This document shows positions 12,189 to 23,900 of a stretch of 64,000 nt of DNA, in pieces. The stretch spans positions 393,821-457,820 of the forward strand of contig CAJNOI010000043.1 of assembly GCA_905250115.1 (NCBI GenBank). The letters run 5' to 3'. This DNA comes from Adineta steineri (Eukaryota; Rotifera; Eurotatoria; Adinetida; Adinetidae). How positions within the stretch are numbered: the first letter of the stretch is position 1; the number at the start of each line of letters is the position of its first letter. The notes below the pieces were generated by a model that was not told the origin of the DNA, made no database searches, and saw only the letters and a program-made list of their open reading frames with translations. Made by a program: the position numbers and the translations under genes.

Positions 12189-13112
12189 ATGGGTAACGTT
12201 CATCGTAAAGTAAGAAAAAATTATTTTAAAAAATTATTTTATTTAAATTAATTTAACTAGGTTGATTCTCTTGATGAAGATATTGGGAAATTAACTGATC
12301 TTATAGATATTATTGGACGTTTACTAAATGCTATGTTACAAGAAGTACAACCAAATGAACGTAAACTATATGTTTTTTGAAATTATTTTCATTTGAAAAA
12401 ATCAATAATTATATCTTTAGAAAGTATAAATGAACTTAAACAAAAAATATCGCAGTTACGCGATGCTATACAAAGCAATTTTAACAGTAAACAACAGAAC
12501 AAAACAACTCTTATAAATAAAGAAAAATGAATCTTTTTGTTTAAGAAATACAAGAAATGAAAACTAATATTGTTAAAAGCAATGCTCGCCAACGTATTAT
12601 TAAAAACCAAACAAATCTTACTAAACGATATTATAATGCACTTACGGAATATGGTACATTAGCGGTCAAGTATAAAGCAAGTTGTATAATAAGAACTGCA
12701 AATGAAATGATGCGTGGTCCAAATCTTTGTGATCCTTTTCCATTAGATGAATTAAAGAATATTTATGGAGAAATCGATGAAAAAAAACTTCGCGAAGAAA
12801 TCGAAAAAAGAAAAGTTTTCGAAGATGGATATCCATTTGTGAATCGAGAAGTATAAATTTAAGATAAAACAAATATTTAAAATTCTATTTTTCTATAAAT
12901 TATAGAGTATGCTTGAATTACATAGTTTAATTACTGATTCTGTTGGTGATATTGATATAATTAATAAACAAGTATGATTGTTTCTTGAAGATTTTTATAT
13001 GCGAATTATTATTTTGATTCATGAATATTAGGAATCAGATAACTTAACTATTGAAGACCATGTCAACAACGATGCTAATATTTTAAAACTATTCCGATTG
13101 TTTTGGTGCTAA
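12189..13112 (+). CDS. Syntaxin-like protein without membrane anchor
   Basis: Six exons (12189-12209, 12261-12360, 12421-12486, 12546-12850, 12906-12971, 13032-13112) give 212 aa. The N-terminal half is helical and heptad-patterned. The Arg-rich segment R-Q-R-I-I-K-N-Q-x-N-L followed by Y-x-N-A-L-x-E-Y and a K-Y-K-A-S-C-I-I-R stretch resembles the Hb-Hc helices of the Habc domain. A later E-L-H-S-L-I segment and I-E-D-H-V-N-N-D-A-N resemble the SNARE motif of Qa-SNAREs (E-L-H-x-x-F ... I-E-x-x-V). Unlike normal syntaxins (~290 aa) it stops right after the SNARE-like part and has no transmembrane helix. It may be a soluble regulator of vesicle fusion or a decaying paralogue. The long stretch between Hc-like and SNARE-like parts is charged. 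Confidence 0.55.
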
Positions 13113-13955
13113 AAAGATTAAATCAATTTCCTGAAAAAGTGATGAAAACTAAATATAAAAAGTCATGCTGCGTTATTACTTATTTACGGCATTTTTTTTG
13201 TTTTTGATTATTGTGCCCTTGTTTTATTGAAAATAATGCAAATAGTGTGATGTATTTTTTATTTTTAATCGAATCATTTAATGTCATCTAATAATATTCT
13301 TTTTTAATAATTAAAGAAATATGAATTATTTTTTAGTGAAAATCTAAGATTTTCTTTAACAATAGCCATTCATTATGTATCAATCATCAATTGTATTTTG
13401 GATTATAACATTGAACCACGAATTAAGTTGTTTCCACTGGTGAAATCAATTGTTGTAGTTGTTTTTCATGAACTGTCGTATATGTATGCGAAATATTTTT
13501 GGTGCTCGAAACTGAATCAATAGCATGAGAACGAATACTATTGGTATTCATTCACCAGCGCTTTTTTTTTCTATCGCGTCTCACTCAATCCACTATTCTT
13601 TTTTTTATTAGTCAACAATATTACTCACGTTAACACGTTTATGTTTTATATGTGCTGCTTACTTTTTATTCACTTTCGTTTTTGACACATTAATATTTCT
13701 ATGGTTTTGTTGCTTCTTGTTGAATTTAGTGAAGAAATGAAAATTTAAATATTCTTTTACTCTTATAGAACGTTTTTGTGCGAGTTTTGACGAATTTCAA
13801 TCCAATTGTGCTGTTTGTTTTGATTAAACTTACAACTATATATTGTTCATCTATTTTTATTATTTTAATTTCCTTTCATTTTTATTCATAATGAAGATTA
13901 ATAATAACAAAAGATAAGCGATCTGAAAAAAATAAATGCATCTAATTCGGATATG
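13113..13955. other. Intergenic
   Basis: 3' flank of the syntaxin-like gene. AT-rich with a few T runs; no gene or repeat recognised. Confidence 0.5.
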
Positions 13956-15187
13956 AAAACGTACTTCCTTGTAAAAATATCTAATCGACTAACGTTATTA
14001 TAGTCTCTTGCAACAAATCGGATACGATATAATCTAAAAAAAGACTTCCACACATAATTTTGATTTGAGGATATAATAAAATCTAACTGACGTCTTTAAT
14101 CTTATCAAAGCTTCCAGTATGCCCTAAGCATTGAAAGATTCATTCGTATCTATACTCCAAATTATATTTGACCTGTTTATACTAATTTCATTGAAATTAA
14201 AAGAATTTATATAAGGATATTCATTTTATTATTATTGCTAATGACAAATGTAAAATATAAAAACCAGACCGAATTCGATATTAAAGTGTAATTATATCTA
14301 AAGTTCAAAGATCTGCATTTAAAATATAGCCTATGGGTATTATTACAAAAAAGGTTCTCAAAAGATATTTTTTCTAGAAAAATCAACTCGAAGTACTTTT
14401 TTTTATTAATGATCTCATGTTGATTGTAATTGGATGAAAATATACTATAAGATTTTTAATATTTGAAAGAAGAAAATAGAAAATATACTTTTGAATAAAA
14501 TAAGAATTGCTCGAAGATATTCTGTAAACTTTTTATTCTATATTAATAATTTGAAAATTATTAGTAAGGTTTTCTTTTTTGATGTCATAACCGCAAAATG
14601 AAATCAAAATAGAAGATATTCTTCGTCATCTATTTATTATAAAAGTAAATTAAATAAGTTAAACAGCATATTTTGATATTTACAAGTACATCAATCTGTT
14701 TACATAATTTTGACTCATTTTTCTTTTGAATAGAATGTTAAGTGTGGCGATTTAAATTCCATGACCACTTATGTATACATATTACTAAGAATGTTATTCT
14801 TGTTCTTGCATTTAATTAATGTCTTACATATAAAACTGTCCATTCTTAACAGAATTCCAGCGCACCCACCCATGTTTCTTTTTCTTTTGTTCGTGCTATA
14901 TAATATCGAAGAACAATAGATACACGATTAACAAACACAGTCATTATATAACTAATAGAAGAGAACGAAAAGTATATCACTTATTAAATAGTGTCACTCT
15001 ATTTACTTCTATTCAAATTTAAGCGAACTAGATTTACCATGAAATATATTTTAAACGTCCTTATTTTCTCCGTTTTAACGTTTTCATTAATCACTGCTAT
15101 AGCAATCGATGATTTTCACTGTAAAGTGCCAACATGCCGAGATTTCCATTATGTAAGTATTATTAATTCATTATATTATTTCACTCT
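13956..15187 (+). repeat. Segmental duplication, copy 2
   Basis: Matches 10494-11575 from the shared AAAACGTACTTCC start to the first intron of the gene at 15039. It carries about 150 bp (roughly 14345-14500) absent from copy 1. Confidence 0.85.
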
Positions 15188-15565
15188 AAAAATAAATATA
15201 TATATTTTAGGGTTTAGCTGGTTATGAACTTCGTGATCAATATGTTGACACATGTTATGAAACTGTATACTCTTTACAAGCTATTCCTGCACAACATGGA
15301 AAATGTATTGATGATGTTACAGGAAAATTACATGCACCATGTATTTGTAAGTCTTCATCGTCTTTTCTATAACTATAAAATAATTATTTGAATTTTTCTT
15401 CTAGATGCATTAGCTTCTACCATTAAAAAATGTATGGACGGATTAAGTACTCTACCTGAAAAAAAAGCAAAACTTTATTGTGGTTTTACATTAATGAAAT
15501 ATTGTGCAGTACATCTTGGTCTTGATCATATTCCACTTAATTATGATGATGCACCTGCAACATAA
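15039..15565 (+). CDS. Small secreted eight-cysteine protein
   Basis: Three exons (15039-15152, 15211-15346, 15405-15565) give 136 aa. Residues 1-22 form a signal peptide. The mature part has eight cysteines in the pattern H-C-K, T-C-R, T-C-Y-E-T-V, K-C-I, P-C-I, K-C-M, Y-C-G, Y-C-A, suggesting four disulfides and a small helical fold; I do not recognise the family. The paralogue at 17915 has the same exon phases and the same 136-nt middle exon. The start at 15039 is preferred over the in-frame ATG at 14991 because the signal peptide begins there. A TATATAATA box lies near 14899. Likely extracellular; function unknown. Confidence 0.82.
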
Positions 15566-16723
15566 AAAAGAAAAGCATTTTTATTTTTTTATCAACAGTT
15601 TTCATGCAGAGAAAATTCTATTTTATTTTACCAAATAAAGATTCTATTCATTGTTTAAAAATTGTTGATACATTAGGAAAACGAAATAAATCTCTACAAA
15701 GAACATTTTTTGTTCAGATGTTATGCAAACATATAGTATAATACATATCAGAATTATTATATCAATAGAGAAAAGAAAATCATGTTCATAGTCAATTATT
15801 GCTTTTTTAAAAGGAAATGTTTCATTTCTAAAACAAAAATGAGAATATATTCTTCAATGATAATATCTATATTATATTTGAGTTCAAGCAAATATTTATC
15901 AAATATTAATGTATAGAAGTCAATCGAGCATTTGTTGAACTTTTGTGAATGTGTGCGTAGACACTTCAGATTCATACATTGATTTTAATGTATTCGTTGT
16001 CATAAAGTTCTTTTCAATAAAAGATATATCAATCAAGAATATACTATAAAGTCAAACGAATCAACAATGACAAATATTTAATATACTTTTTCTGTAATTT
16101 TATTCATAAATATAACTCAAAAAAGCAATGTACTTGACTCTATTAATTATTTTATTAAATTTATTACAAATAATAACATATATTTGTCAGTTTTATTTTG
16201 ACATAATATATTATTTACATCAATATATATTATCAACCGATAAAAGCAATAAAATGATTGGCATTATATATAAATACATATTTGTTCGGAACTATGTAAA
16301 AAAGCATTTTTTTTATCATTGTTTTTGACTATTGAAAACCGAGAATAGAAATTCTATATTTCAATTAGAGAATGTTATCAATTTATATTTGGTTCGTTAG
16401 TATTTGTTTTCGTATTCTGAAAAAATTTCGATTGTTTATACTATTTAAATTCAGACATTTCTTATTTCTTCTGTTTTTTTTCGAATGAATAAACATAACA
16501 GAAATGATATCTATTAATATAAATATATTCTCTATAGAATATTTTTATATTAATAATAGAATTAATTGTAATGATTACTCATTTAAAAGTAGGTCGAAAT
16601 ATAGTTATTCTATGTGAAGATATTTATTCAATTTTTTCATTAGATAAATTTGTTAAAAAAATCTCATTTATAAGTTATTCATCTATAGGTTAGTATCATT
16701 TTTGTCTTATATAACGAGTGATC
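15566..16723. other. Intergenic
   Basis: AATAAAG polyadenylation signal at about 15643. A 39-codon open stretch at about 16571-16687 ends at a GTTAGT donor-like site, but no partner exon is seen. Otherwise nothing. Confidence 0.45.
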
Positions 16724-17138
16724 GAAAATGTTTTGAACGGAATGTTTACTCATTTTTGACCAACTAAAAAATAGTGCAGACGAGTCAAAATCTATGAGTT
16801 TAGAACCAGAGTTTTGCTCAAGAACAGTAAGAATAATCTGCACAGTTTTATATTTTCACTATTAGAATTCGAGACTAAAAGTAAGAATCATTATTTATAC
16901 ATCAGAAATTGCTTTTCAAAACGAGCAACTCCAAAAAATTTTAGCATATCTGAAAAAGAATAGAACTGTGTTGATTCACCATTAAAACAATGACTAAGTT
17001 TTTAGACTTTTCAAAAACTCCCTCACAGTTCTTGCACAAAATTCTGATTCTAACTCATACTTTTTGACTCGTCTGTAATAGTATCTTGCTGGTCAAAAGT
17101 GAATAGACATTCCGCCCAAATAATTTTCAACCACCCGC
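16724..17138. mobile_element. Foldback MITE, Tc1/mariner-like
   Basis: 415 bp with imperfect terminal inverted repeats of over 100 bp. The left end reads ACGAGTGATCGAAAAT and the complement of the right end reads GCGGGTGGTTGAAAAT; inner arms share GACGAGTCAAAA and TTTTGACCA. A TA dinucleotide flanks each side, as expected for TA target duplication of Tc1/mariner elements. There is no coding capacity, so it would need a transposase in trans. Confidence 0.75.
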
Positions 17139-17914
17139 TAATCGTACTGAACCGTAAAGTATAGATAAAACTTCGAGATACTTTCTTCATTATCCTTAAT
17201 GATATTATGATTTATCACATGTCAGAGAATTCTTAATGCTATAATCTTTTTTTCATCTTAAAGTTGATAATTATATGTAATTCAATAGCGTCATACAATA
17301 TGTTTTCTTTTTTTTTATTTAAGATAGAATAGATTATTATTCATTAACATAATTTAATTTTTTTTAATCTCCTTTTCTACCATAAAAATAAAGATTAGAT
17401 TATCTTACTTTTTTCAAAAACATCTTTTCATTTTTGACGATTATGAAATAATCTTATGTTTTCATCTTATCTGTTAACGTCATTGTCACTAAGTATATAT
17501 ATATGTATACTGTTAAAAGACTAATTAGCGTACTTTCTATAAGTCTAAATGAATTGTATAAGAATTTAATGCACTGATACAAACAGTTCTCTTTACAATG
17601 CGTAATACTGGAAAGAATATCTATCCTAATAGTTTTGTTTAATCAAGATGGATTCTTATACTTCCTTCATAAACATAATATTATTTTTGGATAAATATGA
17701 GAATCCCACTATTAATATTAGTTTATTCTTCGTGAGATATTTTCATTTTCTTTTTCCTCTTTGCACATAGATAATGACGTACATAAAATAATAGTTATTA
17801 ACATAGACAGTTTATAGAAGAAGGAAAAAATTATTGTGTTTAATACGTGCTTTAATTTCTAACATTTTTTCTTTTCAAAATCTATATATTCAGATGCAAA
17901 AAATTTCATGCAAT
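17139..17914. other. Intergenic upstream of second secreted-protein gene
   Basis: AT-rich, with a TATATATATG run near 17494. No gene recognised. Confidence 0.45.
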
Positions 17915-18476
17915 ATGAAGACGCCTATTATTCTACTCGTTTTATTACTATTAACGAGTATATCTTTGATCGATGGAATGGCGTTTGACAATTTTCACTG
18001 TAAAGCAGCAACATGTCAAGAATTCTATCATGTAAGTATCATCGTTATATTCCTTTTTTTGTATTGAATAAATTAAAGATTTTCTTTTAAATTACTATAG
18101 GGTTTAAAGCACTCTTCTCATTATCAAGACTATATTAATACATGTTATGAAACTGTAAATATATTACTACAGATTCCAAAACGATATGGTAAATGTGTTG
18201 ATGATTCAACAATGAGAATGAATCCAAATTGTATTCGTATGTCGAATTTTTTCTAATCATATGATATATAATGATGCTATTTATTTGTTTTTTAAATTTC
18301 ATATTATAGGTGCATTAGCAAAAACAATAAAGAAATGTATAAGTCAATTAAGTGATCTTCCAGAAAACACTGCTCGATTTTATTGTGGTTATACACTTAT
18401 GAAACATTGTGCTGTTAATGTTGGACTTGAACGATTTCGATTGAATTTTCAATCTCGTACACCAACTGATGATTGA
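17915..18476 (+). CDS. Small secreted eight-cysteine protein, paralogue
   Basis: Three exons (17915-18031, 18101-18236, 18310-18476) give 139 aa. Signal peptide at residues 1-23, then the same eight cysteines as the gene at 15039, with shared C-Y-E-T-V, G-K-C-V-D-D, T-I-K-K-C and F-Y-C-G-Y-T-L-M-K blocks. The middle exon is exactly the same length (136 nt). The proteins are clearly divergent, so this duplication is older than the one that made the truncated copy at 11421. The in-frame ATG at 17834 is rejected because the signal peptide starts 27 codons later. Function unknown. Confidence 0.82.
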
Positions 18477-19101
18477 TTTGTAATAATAAAAATTCAAACA
18501 AGCAAATTATATATTTTTCTTTGTATAAATATATAGTTTAGAATGAATTATTATTTGCTATATTGTATACATCCTTGTAAATTGATGTCAGTGAAAGAAT
18601 ATATATATTATAACAAAAAAATAAATAAATGATTTTATCAATTTATCTTCGAAAAAAAAACAGACAAGTTATTTTTGTATGATTCATTTTTGAAATTGAT
18701 TGATACATTAAATAAATATCAGAACTGATATTTATATTTATTTTGTTTAAATAGATTAATTCAATGTCTTACTTTATCCTCAGACACGAAAACACGAATT
18801 TTGTTCAGAGTAAAACTGAACTTTTGACCATTACCAAATATTTTATAATCGGGTGGATGTGGATAAAAGAAGAACAAAACATTCACACTCACACCCACAT
18901 CTGATTATAATCAGTGGAAGAAAAAAAGAAAGAATATTCAAGATCCCCATCATTTATATATTTTAATAAAAATCATCACTATGAATAATTTACTCTTTTT
19001 CTTTTCGTCTTTATTTATTAACTTTTGTTTTGATTGTTCTCATACGTTTCTTTTTAAGTTACATACTCATACCGACACGAAGAAAAAGAAAAAAGCAAAA
19101 T
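18477..19101. other. Convergent 3' flanks with a hairpin repeat
   Basis: Lies between the secreted-protein gene (plus) and the DnaJ gene (minus). Contains the hairpin at 18845-18909 and two AATAAA motifs. Confidence 0.5.
18845..18909. repeat. TGTGGG-type hairpin (copy 1)
   Basis: Left arm ATAATCGGGTGGATGTGG and right arm CACACCCACATCTGATTAT can fold together, G-rich arm first, loop of about 25 nt. Member of the dispersed hairpin family concentrated at 37-60 kb. Confidence 0.7.
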
Positions 19102-20586
19102 TTAATGAGTAGCACAATTAACTTGTGTTGGGCCACCTTGACCACCACGTGGATCATCATCATCATACATTTCACGTCGATTTGAACGTTGTGATTGACG
19201 AGGATCAAATTCAACTAAAACACATTCTTCGGCATCCATTGGTAAACTAACTTCTGATCGTGCTGGTAATAATTTTTCTAATTGTGTTACAGCTTCTGGA
19301 CGTAATTCATTTTTACTTGGAAATTTAACATCAAAATGCAATACAAGTCGACCTTTTTCCATCGGATTTCGATAGACAGGCATACCTTCATTTAATATAC
19401 ATTTTAAATCTCCTGGTTTAATTACTTCACCTAATAGAGAAAGAAAAAACAATATGAATGTCTTGTTTCTTTTCTTAAAAATTTATTTTAAATTTTTACC
19501 TGGTAATGATGTTATAACTAATTGTCGATTATCAAGTGTTTTAATAGCTTTTTGAAATCCACATAATGATTCTGTTAATGTTATTTGCATATTCATATGT
19601 AAATCAGTTTTATCTCGTTTAAATGTAGCATTTTCTTTTTCATCCAAAACGACAATAATATCACCAGGTTCAAGTCCTGGTTCTTGATCACCTTCACCAC
19701 TAAATGTGATTTTTTTTCCATCATCCATACCTAATTTTAAAAAAACAAAACTAAAATATTTTCATTCGAAATTTTTCTATTAATTACCTTTATCAATATG
19801 AACTTCAATAATTTTTCTTTCTCGAACAATTTTTTTTCCATCACATGTTTTACATTTATCTTTTGCATTTATTTTTTCTCCTTGTCCTTCACAATCTGAA
19901 CAATGTGATCGCATTTGTTGGATCATTCCAGGTGCAATTTGATTAACTCGAACAACAAAACCGCTTCCATTACATGTTCCACATTTTGAAACAGCACCTT
20001 TCTTTCCTCCACGACCTAAAATTAAATATTTATTTATTAAGAACGAAAAAAAAAATTGTTTCAGAAATTTACCTTCACATTTATCACAAATAACATTTTT
20101 TTGTAAAGCTAATTTTCTTACTGCTCCATTATAAAGTTCTTCTAATGAAACAGCTAATTGATGAACGAGATTTTTTCCTCGATGATCTTGTCGACCACCA
20201 CCAAATGGGCCACCACCGCCGCCGCCACCAAAAAACATATTAAAGATATCAAATGGATCTGAACCATGAAATCCACCAGCACCTGGCCCTTCTTTCATGC
20301 CCTGTTCACCGACTTGATCATATAATGAACGTTTTTTTTCGTCAGATAAAACTTCGTCTAAGAAAAATAAAAAATATTATTTTGAGTTTTTTTTCTATTT
20401 AAAGAAACAATAAAAATAAATAAACTTACAAGCTTGAGATAATTGTTTAAATTGTTCCGGATCATTATCAGGATTTTTATCTGGATGTAATTTCAATGCT
20501 AATTTTCGATAAGCTTTTTTTATTTCATCTACAGTTGCAGCTGGTTGAACACCAAGAATATCATAATATTTTGTGTCTTTAACCAT
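19102..20586 (-). CDS. DnaJ homologue, type I (subfamily A) co-chaperone
   Basis: Five exons on the minus strand (20586-20430, 20357-20073, 20015-19788, 19730-19500, 19430-19102) give 409 aa, the normal DNAJA1/DNAJA2 length. J domain at residues 1-70 with the H-P-D motif; Gly-Phe-rich linker with a poly-Gly run at ~105; zinc-binding region with [24 protein letters not shown] and C-K-T-C-D-G; then the two beta-sandwich client domains. The last four residues are C-A-T-H, a C-terminal cysteine in CaaX position as in farnesylated DNAJA proteins. Delivers unfolded clients to Hsp70 in the cytosol. A perfect heat-shock element lies just upstream of the start. Confidence 0.95.
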
Positions 20587-20609
20587 TGTGAAGTCGAATT
20601 TAAATGCGA

Positions 20610-20622
20610 GAAGCTTCTAGAA
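20610..20622 (-). promoter_or_regulatory. Heat-shock element of the DnaJ gene
   Basis: GAAGCTTCTAGAA is a perfect three-unit nGAAnnTTCnnGAAn HSF site, 24-36 nt upstream of the DnaJ ATG. A TATATATATATA run at about 20683-20695 lies further upstream, so the element is in or near the leader. Confidence 0.7.
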
Positions 20623-20950
20623 AAATCGATGAATAAAAGGTTATTCTCAACTGAATGAAACACTCAACGCTTGCTTTTGTGTATATATATATATACGATA
20701 AGATGGATGAAGAAAAAAAAACCAACAGGGCAACTATGACTCAGACCAATCAGATACAACGATAATGGAGAACAGAAAAAAAAACAATGTCAATGGTTGT
20801 TCTCGGAATTTTTGTTTCGATAAAGCAGGAAAAAAACGCAAAAAAGATCATCATCAAATGACAAACAAAAACAATCATCTGACAACATAAAATAAAATAG
20901 AAAATAAAATACTGTTTTCAAAATACGTCTAAAGAAAATTTCCTCCAAAG

Positions 20951-23900
20951 TTATTTGTCATTTTGAAGAAGTCCATCGAATCCATTTAATGTTCGATTTA
21001 TTAAATAAAGATGTTTTTTTAATTTTGACCAATATAATGCTGATGCATAACATATTTCAGATGATGGATCTTCAGGAATTTCAAAAAGAACGTTTGATAA
21101 TAATGGAAATGGTACAGCAGTATTAGTTAGACTATATGCTGGACCAAATAAAATATGCCTAAAATAAATCGATTATTTTTAAATGAATAAAAAGAAAAAG
21201 TCAATAAGATTTTGATTTACTTATAAGATTTATCTGCTGAATTCATTCCATAGAGTTGATCATTACTAATAAACAAACGTTCAAATTCAAATAATTGTTT
21301 ATTTAATGATTGAAGACCAACATAACTATAAGATATAAAAATTAACAAAAATTTTTGGATTTATTCATTTGATCATACTCAGTTTTCGGTATTTGATCAA
21401 TACGTGTTTGAAGTTGTCGAATAGATTTTGTTAAATCATTTAATAATTTTGTAAATTCCTCTACAAAATTTTATTCAAATTTAATTATTAACAAAATTCT
21501 TATATCATACCTGGACGACCAATATGAAAATATAATGCATTATATGCTCTACCATAATGAGCAAAATAATCAATAGCTTGTTTATCTATTTGGTCAGCAT
21601 AATTTGTTAAATTAAATGCAATTAATGGTTCATCGATTAATTGACGAATGATTTCACTGATAAATTGTGTATAAACCACAAAAAATTCCGGTGAAATTTC
21701 TCGATCAATAATAGAAGGTGAATGACGAACATAAAATGTATCATTTGTTACTGCCTATAAAATGAAATTAATAAATACTTAACATCGAAAATATTCTTGA
21801 GTAAAGAAAAAATAAATTATTTGATTTGAATATTGTATTTATATTTATAATCAATTCTTCTTCTTTTTTTTTACTTCGTATGATGTAATATAGAACACGC
21901 GAGAACATTCGAGAATGTGCCTGAAAGATATAAACATTTCTCGATAATCTTTAATTTCGTTCTCTTAACCTCGATGAAAAAAAAATGTTTATAGAAAAAT
22001 AAATCATGACCGTTTGAGAAAACTTTAGATAAGAAGATAAAAAGAATCAGAATTTTTTTGTTAATATATTTATCATGCTATGTTATTCGAAAAATCAAAT
22101 TACGATAAACTTACTTGGAAGAAAATTCGTACTACTCAAATACAACTCATTATGTATTAACAATGACTAATCAAATGAATAGTTTTTGTTAATAGAAAGT
22201 AAAAATATCTTTACCTGTTCATCAGTTATTTCAATTACTATTGATGGAATACCATGTTTTAATTGAAATAAAGCAGCTGTTGAATCAATATCAATAGGTT
22301 GAACTATTCCTATACTTTTATTTGATCCCATTTGATTACGAGCTGCTCTTATCCATTCATCTAATAATTTATGAGATTCACATTCATTTTCTTTTTCATT
22401 TTCATCTTCATTATTCATATCCATATCCATATGATGTTCATGTTCAGCATTACGTCGTTTTCGACTATGTTCATGATGATGATTTTCTTCATTTGAACTT
22501 GTTGGCATTGTTGTTGGCATTTGTCGTTGATGACACGTATGATTATGTTTTATTGGACTTGGAATATAATTCGCAGCACGATAAGCAACTTGTTCAAGAA
22601 GTGATGAACCATGTAAATTAAGAGTAGAATTTCCAGTAATATCATTACCAAGATCAATATATGCTAGTAAATTCATATCAACCAAATGGTAATTATTTGA
22701 AATCCATTGATGAACTAAAATTTATTTAATAATTTCTATTCAATATTAGTATAATATAAAAAAAGAAAATTTTTTTCATCTATATTCTCAGCTTGATATT
22801 CTCTAATTATTCAAAGCCATTCCGAGTAAAAATAAGCAGAATATTATTGGGTAAAGGAATGAAATTAGATAAAAAAATCTCATGCATATATAGATTAGAA
22901 TATAAAATACCTACAATATTTGGAATTCTATTCAGATGGAAAAATAATAGTGGCTATGAATATAAATATGTTTTATTCAAAATTCTTACCTGTATAATGA
23001 TCATAATCTAAACCTGACCAAGCACAAAATAAAATTGATCGTCTAATAAAACAAATAAATAATGAGGTGTTTTCTTTTAAAACAATAAAACAAACTTTGG
23101 TTTCCAACCATTCTTAATTTGATTTATATAAGCTTGAATAATTTCATTAACTATTCTATTTTGTTGCACTGAATTTAATTGATAACCAATCATAACAAAA
23201 TTTTCACCATCAGTTTTACCATGTATTGAACTCATAACAACTGGTAATTGTATTTTAGCTTCTTCCATATTAACAACTATTCGTAATTTAACAGTTGAAA
23301 GTGTTCCACCAATTTTTAATGATGTTGTTTTATTATGCCATTCAGATGGACATAATAACCAATCATTTGAATCAGGTTGAAGTGATGCAAATATACTTTG
23401 AATATCATTGTATGAAAGCACTAAAACAGCTATGGAATGATCTCTATTATTTATAATACCATCAATAAGATTTTGACCATCTAAAATTAATAAAAAATAT
23501 ATTAGTTTTCTTAGAAAAACGTTTTTTTTACTTTGTCTGCCATATTGTCGAACCCATTCTCGAAAAAAATTTTGACGAGTATCTGTAGTTTCTGTTGTTT
23601 GAGAATCTTTATTATCATCAAAGAAAATAATTGCACCAAAACCATGATAAAGTGCTTGATGAATTTGTTCTGTTTGAGATATAATTGTTTGTTGACGTCT
23701 CATAACTACAATGGATGTTTCAGAATTTCCAAAAGGAATATTATGTTTTATTAAATATGCAAAATCTTCTTGTCGACCATAATTAACATAATAAATTGAA
23801 TTTCCAGTAACAGTAGTAGATTTAAGTAATGATGAAAATGAAATCATATCTTCAGTTAATAAACGATCAACTTTTAAAAGTTCTTTTTCATTTTTACCAT

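Noticed and set aside
16571..16687. Possible first exon ending at GTTAGT
   Set aside because: Only 39 codons, no partner exon found, and the following sequence is a MITE.
22322..22621. 99-codon plus-strand frame rich in His and Tyr
   Set aside because: Antisense of the His/Asp-rich insert of the receptor gene.
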